64,000 nt of DNA from Pycnopodia helianthoides (lineage: Eukaryota > Echinodermata > Asteroidea > Forcipulatida > Asteriidae): NCBI GenBank assembly GCA_032158295.1, contig CM063253.1:4557001-4621000 (forward strand), given 5' to 3'. The notes below the pieces were generated by a model. The model was not told the origin of the DNA and did no database searches. It saw only the letters and a list, made by a program, of their open reading frames with translations. Below are positions 1-11,093 of this stretch, piece after piece (within the stretch, counting starts at the first letter, position 1; every line of letters begins with the position of its first letter). The translations under genes were made by a program, and so were the position numbers.

Positions 1-54
1 GGTCAACTTGGCTCAAGAACGGAATTTTGTTTTTCGGCACTCCATACATTTCAA

Positions 55-195
55 GCGACCAGGTTGCAATTTTGTTTCCGTACTACACTAGAGCCAATGC
101 ATACACGCATAAGGTATGGGCGCTTTCCCGGATCCTTCACTGTTGACCCCCTGTCTCTAGTGTGGTACGAACAAACAAAATTGCGACCAGGTTGG
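55..195. repeat. Foldback (inverted-repeat) element
   Basis: Two arms of about 38 bp face each other: one begins GCGACCAGGTTGCAATTTTG at 55 and the reverse complement ends near 195 (CAAAATTGCGACCAGGTTG). The spacer is about 60 bp. No coding capacity. This is the form of a short non-autonomous foldback or MITE. The family is not recognised. Confidence 0.6.
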
Positions 196-2050
196 AAATC
201 CCCAGTCAACTATTTTTAGAACGGTTAAAAGGATGCGGCGCGAGACTTCATTATTGGAATTAATTGCACAATCTGCAGATTGCGCACAGGGATTTTGCCC
301 TCGGTTTGTGTTTGTCCCCCCCCCCAAATACGGTAAATTAATAATGAGCTGAAGGAAGTTGATTCAAAAGAGGGCGCTATCAGACAAAGTACGGGATGGA
401 GGTAGAAATGCAGAATCTCCAGGGGGCAGATTGAGCTGCAGATTGGGCAGTCGATGGTGGCGCCAAAAATGTGGATTTGCCCAAAATGTGAATTTGCCGT
501 TATTTATATTACGAACCCTCCATAATGATTGTTGCTAAAAGAGGATTTGCTCAAAGAGGGAAATTTGTGATCTTTTGGTTATTTTTGATTTGGAGAAAAT
601 GAGATCCCAATAAATAAGTTTCAATGCGGTTCTTACTTGTTATAGTAAGCATGGTGGTGGTACATGGTCACTATACTGTTGTGAGATTTGAGGACTGCTA
701 ATAAAAAAGCCCTTTCGTTTTTTGAAAGGGCAGGGTTATCATTGTGTTTTCTTCCTTGGTAAACGGCACCTCTAGGAGAGAAATTAAACAATTTATGGGA
801 ACACTTCACGGGGCACCATTACAATGACCAGGGGCATGGTGACGATTGGCTCCGAAGTTCAGGCAAGTACAAAAAAACAAACATGCAAAATGTTATCAAC
901 TTCCACTTATCATGGCGGATTTGTTCGTGCACTACCTGAGATGAAAGCTTATAACTATCTATCTCGAATCTGTAAAAAAAAAATAGCTATTTCGAATTTA
1001 GATTGAATTTTTATTATTATTATTATTATTATTTATTCGGCATAATTCACAATACAATAAAACAAACAGTGAAGACAATGAATAAAATGACAAAGGAACA
1101 TTCAATAGAGCCAGCAGCACATGCCAGGAAAAGAAAAAAGCTTCCAATGCTACTGGCTATTACATAACATAATGTTACTAAAAATAAATATTTTATGTAC
1201 AATAGAAAAATTGAAATAATTTAGTAAAAATTGCACAGGGAATAAAAGAGATAAAAACAGAAGCATCAGGCAAGGTAAATCGGCCAAACATCGGACCTGG
1301 CATCTTTAATTGGGGATTTCTGGAACGCTATGAGGCAGCAGACTTACAAGGTAAAATTCCATCGTTCTCGGCAATGTGTGCATGCTTAGAACTACGTAAA
1401 CAATGGAATTGTGCCTGGTATGTCTGCGCGGCCATCTATCGTTGAAAAGTCCCCCACTGAATTTACGTTTCTTCGGCGCTCCATACATGCCATGCATGGC
1501 GCACCTAAAAAAGGGAAATCCCGTGATTCATGACAAGTAACTACCTACTAACTACTCTACTCTTGCGCACTTCTGTAGAACTACGACGGAAAGGACACAA
1601 TGCACACGAGTAATTTTCCATAACAAGATTGATGAAGATAGAAATGCGTGCAGCAAATTATTATAGTTATTAAAACATGGCTCAATCAGTGGCTAAAATT
1701 ACACTGACACTATAGTGACACTGACAGGCTGAAAGAGCACCCTCCCTGGAGCTAGCTAGCAAGAATCTCCGTTACGTCTGCCAGTCTTTGATTGACTCTT
1801 CTTGCCAGTCTTGGACAGGAGGGGAAGGACCGTATAGGTCATGAGGTAGAATCATCCTTGCTCTATGGTCCGTAGAATTCTACCTCCACGGACTCATGGA
1901 GGACTCATCGAAGGCCGTACGGTGAAGACAGGAAGCGGTAGCAAACGTACTCCGCAGAGCTGGCATGGCTGGCAGGCGTTAAGTTGTCAAGTACAACAGC
2001 CATGGTATGTAGTAGCTATTCTGTACTGTACTAGTGTAGTACAAGAGTAG
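196..2050. other. 5' flank without a recognised gene
   Basis: No ORF here has protein-like composition. It holds a (TTA)n run near 1013-1032, a short GC hairpin (GCCCTTTCG...GAAAGGGC) near 708-732, and at about 1310-1440 a piece related to the imperfect inverted repeat at 52640-52730 (shared CCATTGTTTACGTAGTTC-like core). Nothing else stands out. Confidence 0.5.
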
Positions 2051-2176
2051 CAGCCCACCTTGTTGGGCTGTTATAATATTTATATGGCTCTCTTTTAACA
2101 TCGGTCTTATTTCTATAATAAAACCGATGTTAATAAAATAGAGCCATGTAATTGTCACAGCCCAACAAGGTGGGCT
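2051..2176. repeat. Near-perfect palindromic element, 126 bp
   Basis: The outer 21 bp arms (CAGCCCACCTTGTTGGGCTG and its complement) are perfect. Inner arms (ATATGGCTCT, TTAACATCGGT) also pair across a short centre. It would form a long hairpin and has no coding potential. Likely a MITE or foldback element. Confidence 0.7.
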
Positions 2177-2994
2177 GGTGGGCTGGGTATGTAGAAATAA
2201 TTAGGCCTATGTGGTGTGTAAATATGGCATGTCGTATTGGGTAGGCACACACATCGTTTTTGGGGATATTATGGAACAAGGTCCCCACTACGTTTTTCTT
2301 TGCTAAACTGGGTCCCCACTAGGGAATTCTTCAGAAAAGGGAAATAATTGAACAACAACAGGAAGTCCCCAGAAGTGACAATTGTGTGTGCAACAGACAA
2401 TGTGATCCCCCATGACCCCGGTGTATTTCCTTCCTCCATCATGCATGGGAGTACGGTCAGTTCGGAGAGTGTGGCAAGTGAACGTCGCAAAACCACACAG
2501 CCAATTTTAGGGTGGATCGGGAATAGACCATGTACACAAAAACAAAAATAACAACAACAATTTTGGAAAAAGCAAGGTTGGTAGGATTGTTATAATTTTG
2601 TTGTTGTTGTTGAAAATTTGGCATTTTATTTCAAAACGTGTTTTAGTAAACTGAACTAGTAATTATTTTTGTAATAAAAAAAATAATTCTACATGTTGTA
2701 GCTAGTAGTGCTAGTAGTAGTAGTAGTCATAATACCAAATGTGAAGTATCTTCTAACATGACAATTGAATTGGCTACTACACTAGTAGTAGTATCTTACC
2801 CAGTGCCCATCTAAGGGTGGGTGGGGGGGGGGGGCTTGTGCTCCCTAAATTGATGTCTGTAAGCAAGACACTTAATCATTATTAATTGCTTTGTCTACAT
2901 GGGACACATTTAAAGCCTTAGGTCCTGTGTGTTTTGTAATGCAGAGAGGGGGTTCGCCTAATGTTTCTGAGTTAAGTTTGTGCCACAGCACAAG
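2177..2994. other. Non-coding flank with low-complexity runs
   Basis: No gene is supported. It contains CAA/TTG-rich stretches around 2540-2610, a TAG microsatellite at about 2703-2730 and a G homopolymer at 2821-2834. The remainder is AT-rich and unremarkable. Confidence 0.5.
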
Positions 2995-4118
2995 GGGTCG
3001 TATGAATAAAAACTAGTATTTTCTTTTACTTGAAACTTTCAAGTGTTTACTACCATCCATATGAATAAAAGAAAGTAAAAGCTTTTACTGGAAAGTATTT
3101 ACTAAATGCTAAAAGAATCTACTTTTACATGAAAAGTAAATTCTTTTTTTTTAGCACTTACTTACTTCCGTATGAATACAATGGAGAAAATACTACACAA
3201 TGCAAGTATAAGTACTGATCATTTTTCAAGGTAGCCTCAGAGCTACCTTGGACACAGAAGTAAAGACACGTCTGAAGAAATTACAGTGTTTGTGAATGTT
3301 CCTCACAGGATAAATGTTTATGTGCCAAGGAGACACACCACTGAAATACTGAATAGACTCATGCACAGTGTTTCACGACAGAAACAATACACAAAAACTC
3401 ACACGGCTTTTACACCATTTTAAAAATATTTATGATGAGGATAAAATAAAAACCGTTTGGGTTAATATAACAAAGATTTTTTTTCTTCTCAGAAATGTTT
3501 GCCTTGATCATTAAGGATTTTTTTTTCATGAAATCAGAGGAAGTAATTTTGTTGAAAAAAGTAAATTGCATTTCAACAGAATGTTGTGCATATTATTATT
3601 ATTTATAAACTTTTTAAGTTTAAATTAAATACCTAAATATGATGCTCATATTCAGCTCTCATCTTCTCTATTAATAGTGCTCACTCTCCTGTTCCACTTT
3701 ACCTTTTGGTAATTGTGCTTTGGTCAATTAAAAGACACTATGACGTTTCAGCAGCCTAACAGCAACGTTTTGCTTTGATTCTGGGGATCCAGATGAGTCA
3801 CCTTCATAAAATTGTTATCAGAATCAAAATCTCATGGCTGACTTGTGTGTGTGTGTGTGTGCACATGTACGTAGATGTGAATGGGAGTTGTAATACAAAG
3901 GGAACCTTTTGTTAAGAGCCATCCAGCCATGGCAGACAGCTAGATATAAAGAAGTATTTACTCCAAAGCATTAAGTGAATACTTTGCAGTAAAAGAATAA
4001 GTTTATTCATACGGAGTTTTAGAAGATGCTAGTACTGAATGCCTCTACTTGGAAGTTGATGCTTTGACTTTTTGCTAGTACTTGTCAGTATTTACTACTT
4101 TTTATTCATACGACCCAA
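2995..4118. mobile_element. 1.1-kb DNA transposon-like element with 24-bp terminal inverted repeats
   Basis: The left end reads GGGTCGTATGAATAAAAAC and the right end reads TTTTTATTCATACGACCC, giving inverted termini of about 24 bp. Subterminal sequence is rich in repeated CTTTTACT / AGTAAAAG motifs, also common near ends of DNA transposons. A (TG)n run lies at about 3845-3862. No transposase ORF remains, so it is non-autonomous. The superfamily is not assigned because the target duplication is not clear. Confidence 0.65.
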
Positions 4119-4631
4119 GGTGCTATTATGTTTAAATAGACATGTAAAATGTGTCTAATAATTGTAAACATGTAGCTCTGGCATAACCCATAGAAAAGAT
4201 AATGAGTGCTCTGGGACGCCCTTCGGTGTAAAAAGGGCTATTATCTTGAAAAAATATTTCCCATTGATACCCTTGTTCAAATTTCAAGCATACATGTACC
4301 TGTAAAATGTTTTTGAAAGCTAGTGTCTGTTTGATATTTTCCTCTGCAGACTATGTGGCATCCTCTACTCTAACCCACGGGATATTGGACCTCGGACTAT
4401 CAAGATTTTTCACAGCTGTAACTTGTGTTTATATTCCTGACCAAAGGGATATTTTGACATTTTAATTGAGTTTGAACTATTCAAATAATGTGTACTCCAA
4501 ACCTAGCTCGACACTCGACCGACCGTTTTCCATGAATCCAAATCCAAACACTTACACCAGCACGAGACGGCGGGAAACTAAAGAGATGAAAGTACAGGCT
4601 CCAAGTCACCGTATAGACATTGGCTAAAAAA
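4119..4631 (+). promoter_or_regulatory. Upstream region / 5' UTR candidate of the TIR-NB-ARC-WD40 gene
   Basis: This interval lies between the transposon-like element and the proposed ATG at 4632. The ATG has A at -3 (AAAAAAATGTC), a reasonable Kozak context. No convincing TATA box is visible, and a non-coding first exon further upstream cannot be excluded. Confidence 0.3.
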
Positions 4632-5012
4632 ATGTCTGACCACATTTTCATCATGTACGGTGAAGACTCCAGGAAGTGGGCTCGAGAGATGCAAGAGCAG
4701 TTGGAAGGAAGAGGGTACAGCTGCTTTGACCGGGATGACAGAGTTACGCTAGGCGACAGCATCTTCAAACGATACCGAGGTGCACTCGAGAATGTGGTGT
4801 ATGCCTCGTTGCGCTGACTGCAGCGCGTCTCGAAGACGTGCATTACATGTTCGAAGTCGATATGGCCCTCTACAGTCACATTACCGGGATCTGCAGAATG
4901 GTGGTGATTAAAGTTGAGTCTTGTAGGGTTTCTGATGCGTTGCACTTAACACGTGTTCTCGATGTCCAGGAGCCTGGCTATTTTGATTTACTCCTCAGGG
5001 AAATAGCCAAAG
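4632..5012 (+). CDS. Exon 1: TIR domain (with a 1-base frame break)
   Basis: It starts MSDHIFIMYGEDSRKW, matching the first strand and helix of TIR domains, followed by LEGRGYSCFDRDD and DSIFKRY (the BB-loop region). The frame is lost at about 4799-4801. From 4802 the next frame continues the fold with CLVALTAARLED, then FEVDMALYSH and GICRMVVIKV. The Glu codon at 4853-4855 aligns with the helix position that holds the catalytic Glu in NADase TIRs such as SARM1 (inference). The exon ends AAAG|GTAAGA, phase 1. The expected length is one base longer than observed. Confidence 0.75.
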
Positions 5013-8000
5013 GTAAGAAAATATTTGTAAATCTCCCTTTTTCACAAGAATAGAACATCAGTTACAACCATTAATGAGTGCGTAAATCAAAATGCAGACA
5101 ATATATCAGACTACATGTTTATGAGTAAGTTAACTTGTTTGGATTTAATTGTGGGTTAAACAAAGGAAAATTTATTAGAGCAGGACTTTAACCTGTGACC
5201 TCTTGATTATCGTGCCGGCGCTCTACCAACTGAACTATCTAGCCCTATGTTGGCAGTCTTTTTGCAGCATTGTGTTAAATGAATTTGTCATTGTTGGGAA
5301 TTTGGTGAAACTAACCAGCATTTGGCCGCTGAGAGCAGTTGAAAAATTTAGTGTCGCCACGACGAGTAAGAGGTTGTTGATGTTTATTGCGCAATCACTG
5401 ATTACACAGTGCGAGCTCCAGAATGCCAGAAGCCAGTAGGAAATGCATTGAGCCAGTTAATAATTGGACTTGGCTTTAAGCATGCGTTCTTTGAAGACTT
5501 GAGGTTTTTTCAGAATTGTTTCTGTCATAAGAAATGCTTGCTGACGATAATATCTGTGATTTTGGGGTCAAATTACACACTGAACTGTCAAATGACTCAA
5601 CTGTCAAACGACTCAACACTCAAATGACTCAACGCTCAAATGACTCAACACTCAAATGACACGACTCACGTGGACGTGAAATGATGTGTGAGATATTGTG
5701 AGTTTCAGATGAACCAGTTGTTTTTATCTGGTATTTAAAAAAACCGTCTCTTTTTTGTTTGTCAGGTCTGGAGACTAGTCAAAGTAGAGAAGTGATGGCC
5801 AACAAGGACTCCTTTGGAAGTAATGGTATGGAAAATAAATACTTAAAGAAGAACTGAATTAACTATTTTGGGGGAAAGAAATGGGCTAATGAATGTAACA
5901 AAGATAAATTGACTAGAGTAGGATTTGAACCAACAACCTCCAGATCAACGTGCCGTGCCGGCACTCTACCAACTGAGCTATCTAGCCCTATGTTGTCAAT
6001 ATCTTTGATGAGGGGTGCCAGTCGGAAGCCATACAACTGCTCACTGCCGTGTAGCCAGGGATCACACCCAAGTTTACATTAACCTGGGAAGCAGCAGCCT
6101 GGGGATCACCTAAAGGGGATGCAACTTCTTTGTTTCAAATGTCAAGTAATAAACCACAACGAAAACTGACTGGGTAAATTAAATAGTGTTAAAACATAAA
6201 ACCAGTCCAACTTGATCCTGCAAAATGCTGAATACCAAGATAATTTTTGAGATGTGTGGTAGGAGAGGGAACTAAGTCTCACATTTTGTATTATATAAGT
6301 TTATTTGGTGGTGAACACAATGTAGAGTGTCGGTTCAAGTAATTTGGTAATGAATTATTACAAATTTCCTCAACAGAATTTAATTTACTGGAGCACAGCA
6401 ACTTTCTTCCTGCCCACTTTGTATCCCGTGACCGCGATGTGCAGATGATTCTCAGCAAACTCTTCTTAGGAGGGAGGAGCTCCATTGGAATCATAGAAGG
6501 CCATCAACTAGCTCCAGATGCGACTGTCACAGCTACGGTGCAAGGAAGGACGTCAAGAGATTGTCTAGGTATCTTGGGCTTTGGGGGCTTGGGGAAAACT
6601 GTTCTAGCCAGGATGGTTTACACAGAAGCCAAGATGAAATATCGCATGCATACAGCTTGGGTTGTGCTTGGTCAGGATCCATATCTCGTTAGGATCTTTG
6701 AGGATCTCCATTACCAGCTTGTGGGAAACCGGTGCAGCTTCTGCAATCAGGAAGTCGCGCAACAGTGGTTAAAATCTTGGAGCCAGAATGAACAGGTATT
6801 TATAGTACTTGACGATGTCTGGAATCCTGATCATGCTGAATTGTTTAATGTGCTGGGGCTAAGGGGTAGGTATCTGATCACAACTCGTGATCAGCGTGTC
6901 CTACTACAGATCAATTCGGGCATTCATGAACTGAGACATTTCCAGCGAGACGACTCAAAGAGGTTGCTCTTACAAATGGCAAACACATCTGAAGAAGATA
7001 TTTTAAAGAATGAACTAGAAACAACAGTTTCAGAAATCCTTGAAAAATTGAGTGACATCCCACTAGCTATTGCCACTGTAGGTGCATCTCTTCGAGTGGT
7101 CGAGTCGGAATCCTTTCAGAAGACCATCTGGGAGGATGCTCTTTCAGATTTAAGAGAAAGTGGAGAATCCATATTAGAGAAGCTGGATAAGGCCTTCGAT
7201 CTCAGTTTCCAAGCTTTGAGCCCATACTTACAAAACTTGTATATTCATACGGCACTCTTTCCTGAAGATGTAGAGATTTCCAGTAAAGTGGTTTCACTTG
7301 TTCTGAACTCGATTGATGGTTTTTCCACAATCAAAAAAATACGCCAAGGTCTGAGGCAACTAAAAGAAAGATCTCTCCTTCAGTTTTCAAGAGAGGCTGA
7401 GGGAGTGACATATTACTTGATTCATGACCATCTTCTTCGATTTGTGAAACAAAGAGCAAAGTCTAATGGATTACGAGATCTTCACCTCTCATTGTTGAAA
7501 GCGTACATAACACATCATAGAAGCAACAAAAATGAGAAAAGAAACCAAGCAAGCTCATCTGATGACGATGATGATGATGATGATGAGGAAGAGGAGGAAG
7601 AAGGGGAGGAGCGGCTTGAGACTGGGATAGAAACATGTGATTTTCCCTGGTGGGAAATTGATGATGATGGCTACTTTTACAACCATATTGCCTTCCACTT
7701 GACAGGAGCTGGTCTATCACCTTTATTCAAAGGCCTTCTTCTAAACTATCAATGGCTGAAAGCAAAGATTACAAACACTGGTTTCCCAGGACTTCTTTCT
7801 GATTTTGAGGCTTTTGTAAAGATGGATGAAGTAAAAAATAGGTCAATCAAACTGCTCCAAGGGGCTCTGCTTTTAAATGCCGACTCTATATGTCAAGATC
7901 GAAATCTGCTGGGACCGCATTTAGTTGGAAGCCTAGGGAAAGTCAAGAATGGCGACATACAAAAGTTGATTTGTGAGACTAAAAGTTGCTTGCATTCTGA

Positions 8001-11000
8001 TGGGATTCCTGTGTTTGTTCCTCGAACACAATGTCTCGCCCAGCCAGGCCGAGTCTTAAAGAAGATATTTTGTCGCAGCTTGGGAGCAGCAATTTTGTCC
8101 GCAACTGTAAGACAGTCAGGAGTAGAGTTCCTGACAGGTTCATCTCCGGAGGCAGGGTCTGTGCGTCTTGGACAAATGACCACGGGCGAGTCATTCTGTT
8201 TGGGGGACGCCGCATCATGTCACAGCAGTCTGGTGACATGTCTAGCTATAGATCCTCATGACAAGTTCGTCATCAGTGCTTCTTGTGATTCGAGCCTGAA
8301 ACTCTGGTCACTACCTGACAAAATGGGTTCCATGACCAAAGAGAAAGTCACTACAATTGGGCACCATAATGAGGATGTGTACTGTGTTGCTGTTACCAAG
8401 GATGGCTTTCATGCAGTATCTGGTTCACTGGACCAAACAGTTAAAGTTTGGAACCTTGAAACTCGTCAGTGTACTTCAACTTTATCTGCAGGTGCAGCGG
8501 TTCGAGGAGTCTGTGTCGCTGAAAATGATTCGCTGATAATTTCATGTGGTGCAGACTCCAGTGTGGTTAAGTGGAACCTGAAAACGGGTGACCTAATCAA
8601 ACGTGTCAGAGTGGGCACAGGCACTATGGTGTATGGCATCACAATATCATCAGATGAATCAAGTTTAGCCTTGGCATGCTCTGATAAGACTGTAAGAATA
8701 GTTCAGTTGTCAACTTTGGAGGAAGAGGGTAGGCCTTTTGAAGGCCATTTAGATGACGTCATCTGCTGCTGCTTCTCATTGGATAAGAAGTATCTTTTTA
8801 GTGGTGATAACGCAGGCCTGATGATTATTTGGTGTGTGCACTCTCGTGCCGTGCTGCAGGAGATATTTGCCCACAGTGCTGCAATTAGGACCATCATGCT
8901 AACTCCAGATCAAGAAACTATCATTACCAGCTCCACGGATGATTGTATAAAGCTCTGGAGGAATCAGCAAATGAAGCAGAGAAGGAAACCTCTCCAGGAA
9001 AAAGATCCTGGAAGTATCCACAGGGATGTGGTTACTCACTTAACTATCAGTCCATCGGGGAAATTGGCAGCATCAGCTTCTCATGATAAAACCATTGGAA
9101 TCTTGGATGTAGAGACGTCTCGGCTGATGGAAAGCCTAACAGGACATGAAGACTGTGTCAACACTGTTGAGTTCCTTCCTCTTCGACATTCAGGGGGTCA
9201 TGATAGCTTTGATCAAAGTGAATACGAACCAGAGTCCACTGTCGTATCTGGTGACAAAGATGGGAAAGTCATTGTCTGGAATTGGCGAGAAAGAAGTAAA
9301 TACGTACTTGGTCGTCATCCCCACAGTGTCGAGTGTCTTTGTGTCTCAAAGAGTGGCTCCTTTGTTTTCTCAGGATCTGTGGACAGCTTCATCCTGATGT
9401 GGGATCCATGGAAGAGGCTTCTTGTTTGTCAACTCTCTTGTGGTGACAGAGCTGGGATTCGTCATTTATCCTTGATGTCTAATGGTCGTAGACTGTCAGC
9501 TGGTTTGAGAGGGTCAATAGTAGCCTGGAATATTGAGCCCATCATTGAGAAATATGAGGAATGTAAACTTGCTGGAGAAACTACATCAGAGAGTCACCAA
9601 AGTGTCAACTCTAAGATATTTGTACCGCCTTCCGATGTGCTCTTTGAGCCGGATTCTGTACCTCTTCCTATTGCTGCATTACCAATGAATGAGATCCTCG
9701 TTCTTGCCAACTCGCCAAGCAACAACCTTCGGGTCTGCAGGTCAAAGGTGAGACGTGAAAGCAAGCTGACAGCTGGTCATCAAAAGGGAGATACCGTTAC
9801 GGCCCTCTATGTTTCTGATGATGAGACCATGATATTTTCTGGGTCCTTGAATGGAAGTGTGAGAATCTCTTGGCGAGTTGGTTGTAAGGTCTACAAAGCT
9901 CTCAGTGGTCCCTGGCAATATGGTTCCAAGCCTTGCGCAGTTACTGCTATAACAGCATTATGTGCAGGTCGCTTTGTCCTTGCCGGATGCCAAAACGGAG
10001 AGATTTGGATGTTGGATTGTAGAAATTATGGTTTGACCAGCGACGATAAAACCACCGGAGATTCCTCCGAACCATATCGAATTGGTGTACTTGATTCAGC
10101 TGTCAATAATTTGAGACACTTGGGTGGGAATATGGTTGTATCCAGTAGTGAAAGTAAGGTAAACCCTGTCATCAAATTATGGGAATTGTCAACTCTCATA
10201 AACTGCATCGAAGATGAAAACCCAACGACTGGTCCTGTAGTCCCGTCAGCTCATTTGCTCGAACGCCATTCCGGAGCAATTATTGATGTTCTAGTTGTAG
10301 ATGGAACACACCTGGTATCTTCCTCTGAAGATGGCGAACTGTTAATGTGGACAATAAGTCGTAATCCTGAAGGTCATGTTGAAGTTGACTGTAGTACTGT
10401 GTTTCAAGCCGAATTGTATTCCGTCCGTTGTCTTGCAGTTACTCCATGCAGGCAATTCATCTTGTGTGCTACGTGTCAGAACTATATAGAAAAGTGGACC
10501 ATCGAAGAGATGGAGTGCAAAGCCAGACTGCCCGTCAAATTCAACATCAAGAAGTTGGTGGTCCTGCCGATAATCAAAGGTTTATGTGTCTGTACGACGA
10601 CTTGAGTATTGAAGTACGCTGTCTGATAGGGGGTGACAGCCTGACGGTGTTCCAAGCTTTTCAAAGTGCCTTGGGGCATTTTTGCACTCTCTGTGAACAT
10701 ACCGCCATCTCAGACGGTGTGCACTGCTCAGTCAAAGTATGGGACTGGAACACAAGTAAAGTGAAGTGTCATGTCGGGGCTAAATCAGGTTCGGCCGTTT
10801 CAACAGCATCGCCATCGCATCGTCCAGAACCAGAATGCAAGTCTCCATGTATTCACAAACATTCCAGGAGAATAACGGCTCTTGATTGGTTGGGGGAGAG
10901 ACACGTGGTCACTGGTTCTTACGACTGTCACCTGAAACTTTGGCATCTCTCCGACGAATCGGCGGAGTGCGTTTGCCAGTTTGTGTTTGAGCACACAGTG

Positions 11001-11093
11001 ACAGCGGTACGATCAGTGACCAGTAAGTCGATTGCAGTTGGTCTGAGTGATGGAAATGTGTACTTTCTGGATATTCTGAATCTGTGTCCTTAG
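4632..11093 (+). CDS. TIR - NB-ARC - WD40 protein (APAF-1-like STAND ATPase), whole gene span
   Basis: Predicted cytosolic signalling ATPase of the STAND class. TIR residues are encoded at 4632-5012, NB-ARC from 6377 to about 7450, an APAF-1-type helical segment to about 7900, then WD40 repeats to the stop at 11091-11093. Three exons are proposed (4632-5012, 5766-5825, 6377-11093) with all junctions in phase 1. Known family logic: the WD40 propellers sense a ligand, NB-ARC exchanges ADP for ATP and oligomerises, and the effector domain signals. Here the effector is a TIR in the place where APAF-1 has a CARD, so the output could be NAD+ cleavage or TIR adaptor signalling (inference). Two single-base frame breaks, near 4800 and near 10595, interrupt the reading frame. 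Either the assembly has indels or this is a young pseudogene. Total length would be about 1,700 residues. Confidence 0.8.
5176..5252 (-). mobile_element. tRNA-derived SINE head (minus strand)
   Basis: On the minus strand it reads TAGTTCAGTTGGTAGAGCGC then CACAGGTTAAAGTCC, corresponding to polymerase III A and B boxes. The B box has a mutation (TTAAAGTCC for TTCAAATCC), so it is a decayed copy. Similar heads occur at about 5905-5990, 29285-29360 and 30325-30410. Confidence 0.65.
5583..5663. repeat. 17-bp tandem repeat
   Basis: About five units of the type CTCAAATGACTCAACAC in tandem inside intron 1, with small differences between units. Confidence 0.7.
5766..5825 (+). CDS. Exon 2: 60-bp phase-symmetric cassette, overlapping a dispersed repeat
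   Basis: Bounded by TTTGTCAG| and |GTATGG, phase 1 on both sides, encoding about 20 residues (LETSQSREVMANKD...). Skipping it would also keep the frame, joining exon 1 directly to the NB-ARC exon, so it may be alternative. From 5774 on it belongs to a segment repeated at 29156-29539, hence it may be an exonised repeat instead of an original exon. The peptide has no known fold. Confidence 0.45.
5774..6173. repeat. Dispersed 400-bp repeat with tRNA-like SINE (copy 1)
   Basis: Highly similar to 29156-29539. It contains a minus-strand tRNA-like head (TAGCTCAGTTGGTAGAGTGC, GGTTCAAATCC) at about 5905-5990, so it is probably a SINE or SINE-carrying element. Its left edge falls 8 bp inside the proposed exon 2 of the TIR gene, and it fills most of intron 2 (5826-6376). 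Confidence 0.7.
6377..11093 (+). CDS. Exon 3: NB-ARC ATPase plus WD40 repeats (frame break near 10595)
   Basis: The acceptor CCTCAACAG precedes FNLLEHSNFLPAHFVSRDRD, the usual start of an NB-ARC. P-loop GFGGLGKT lies at 6577-6600, Walker B VFIVLDDVW at 6796-6822, YLITTRDQ at about 6871-6894, the GLPL-like motif IPLAIA near 7060 and the MHD-like motif LIHDH near 7420. An acidic run of eight Asp and six Glu (7561-7617) interrupts an APAF-1-like helical segment that resumes with DDDGYFYNHIAFHL. WD40 strands end in LKLWSL (about 8300), VKVWNL, VVKWNL, IKLWRN, VIVWNW, ILMWDP, IVAWNI, IKLWEL, LLMWTI, VKVWDW and LKLWHL, with about 18 repeat-like units, enough for two propellers. The frame read from the NB-ARC stops at 10605. 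Homology continues in the frame one base back (YDDLSIEVRCLIGG...) to TAG at 11091-11093. Confidence 0.85.

Larger units (their letters stand above)
5013..5765 (+). other. Intron 1 of the TIR gene, with SINE head and 17-bp minisatellite
   Basis: GT-AG intron (donor GTAAGA, acceptor TTTGTTTGTCAG). It contains a minus-strand tRNA-like SINE head at about 5176-5252 and a short tandem repeat of CTCAAATGACTCAACAC-type units at 5583-5663. No further coding exon is seen. Confidence 0.55.

Noticed and set aside
708..732. Bacterial-style terminator hairpin
   Set aside because: A short hairpin beside an A run, but the window is clearly eukaryotic and no transcript ends here.
10585..10610. Programmed -1 ribosomal frameshift in the WD40 gene
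   Set aside because: No X-XXY-YYZ slippery site in the required register at the junction. A missing base explains it more simply.
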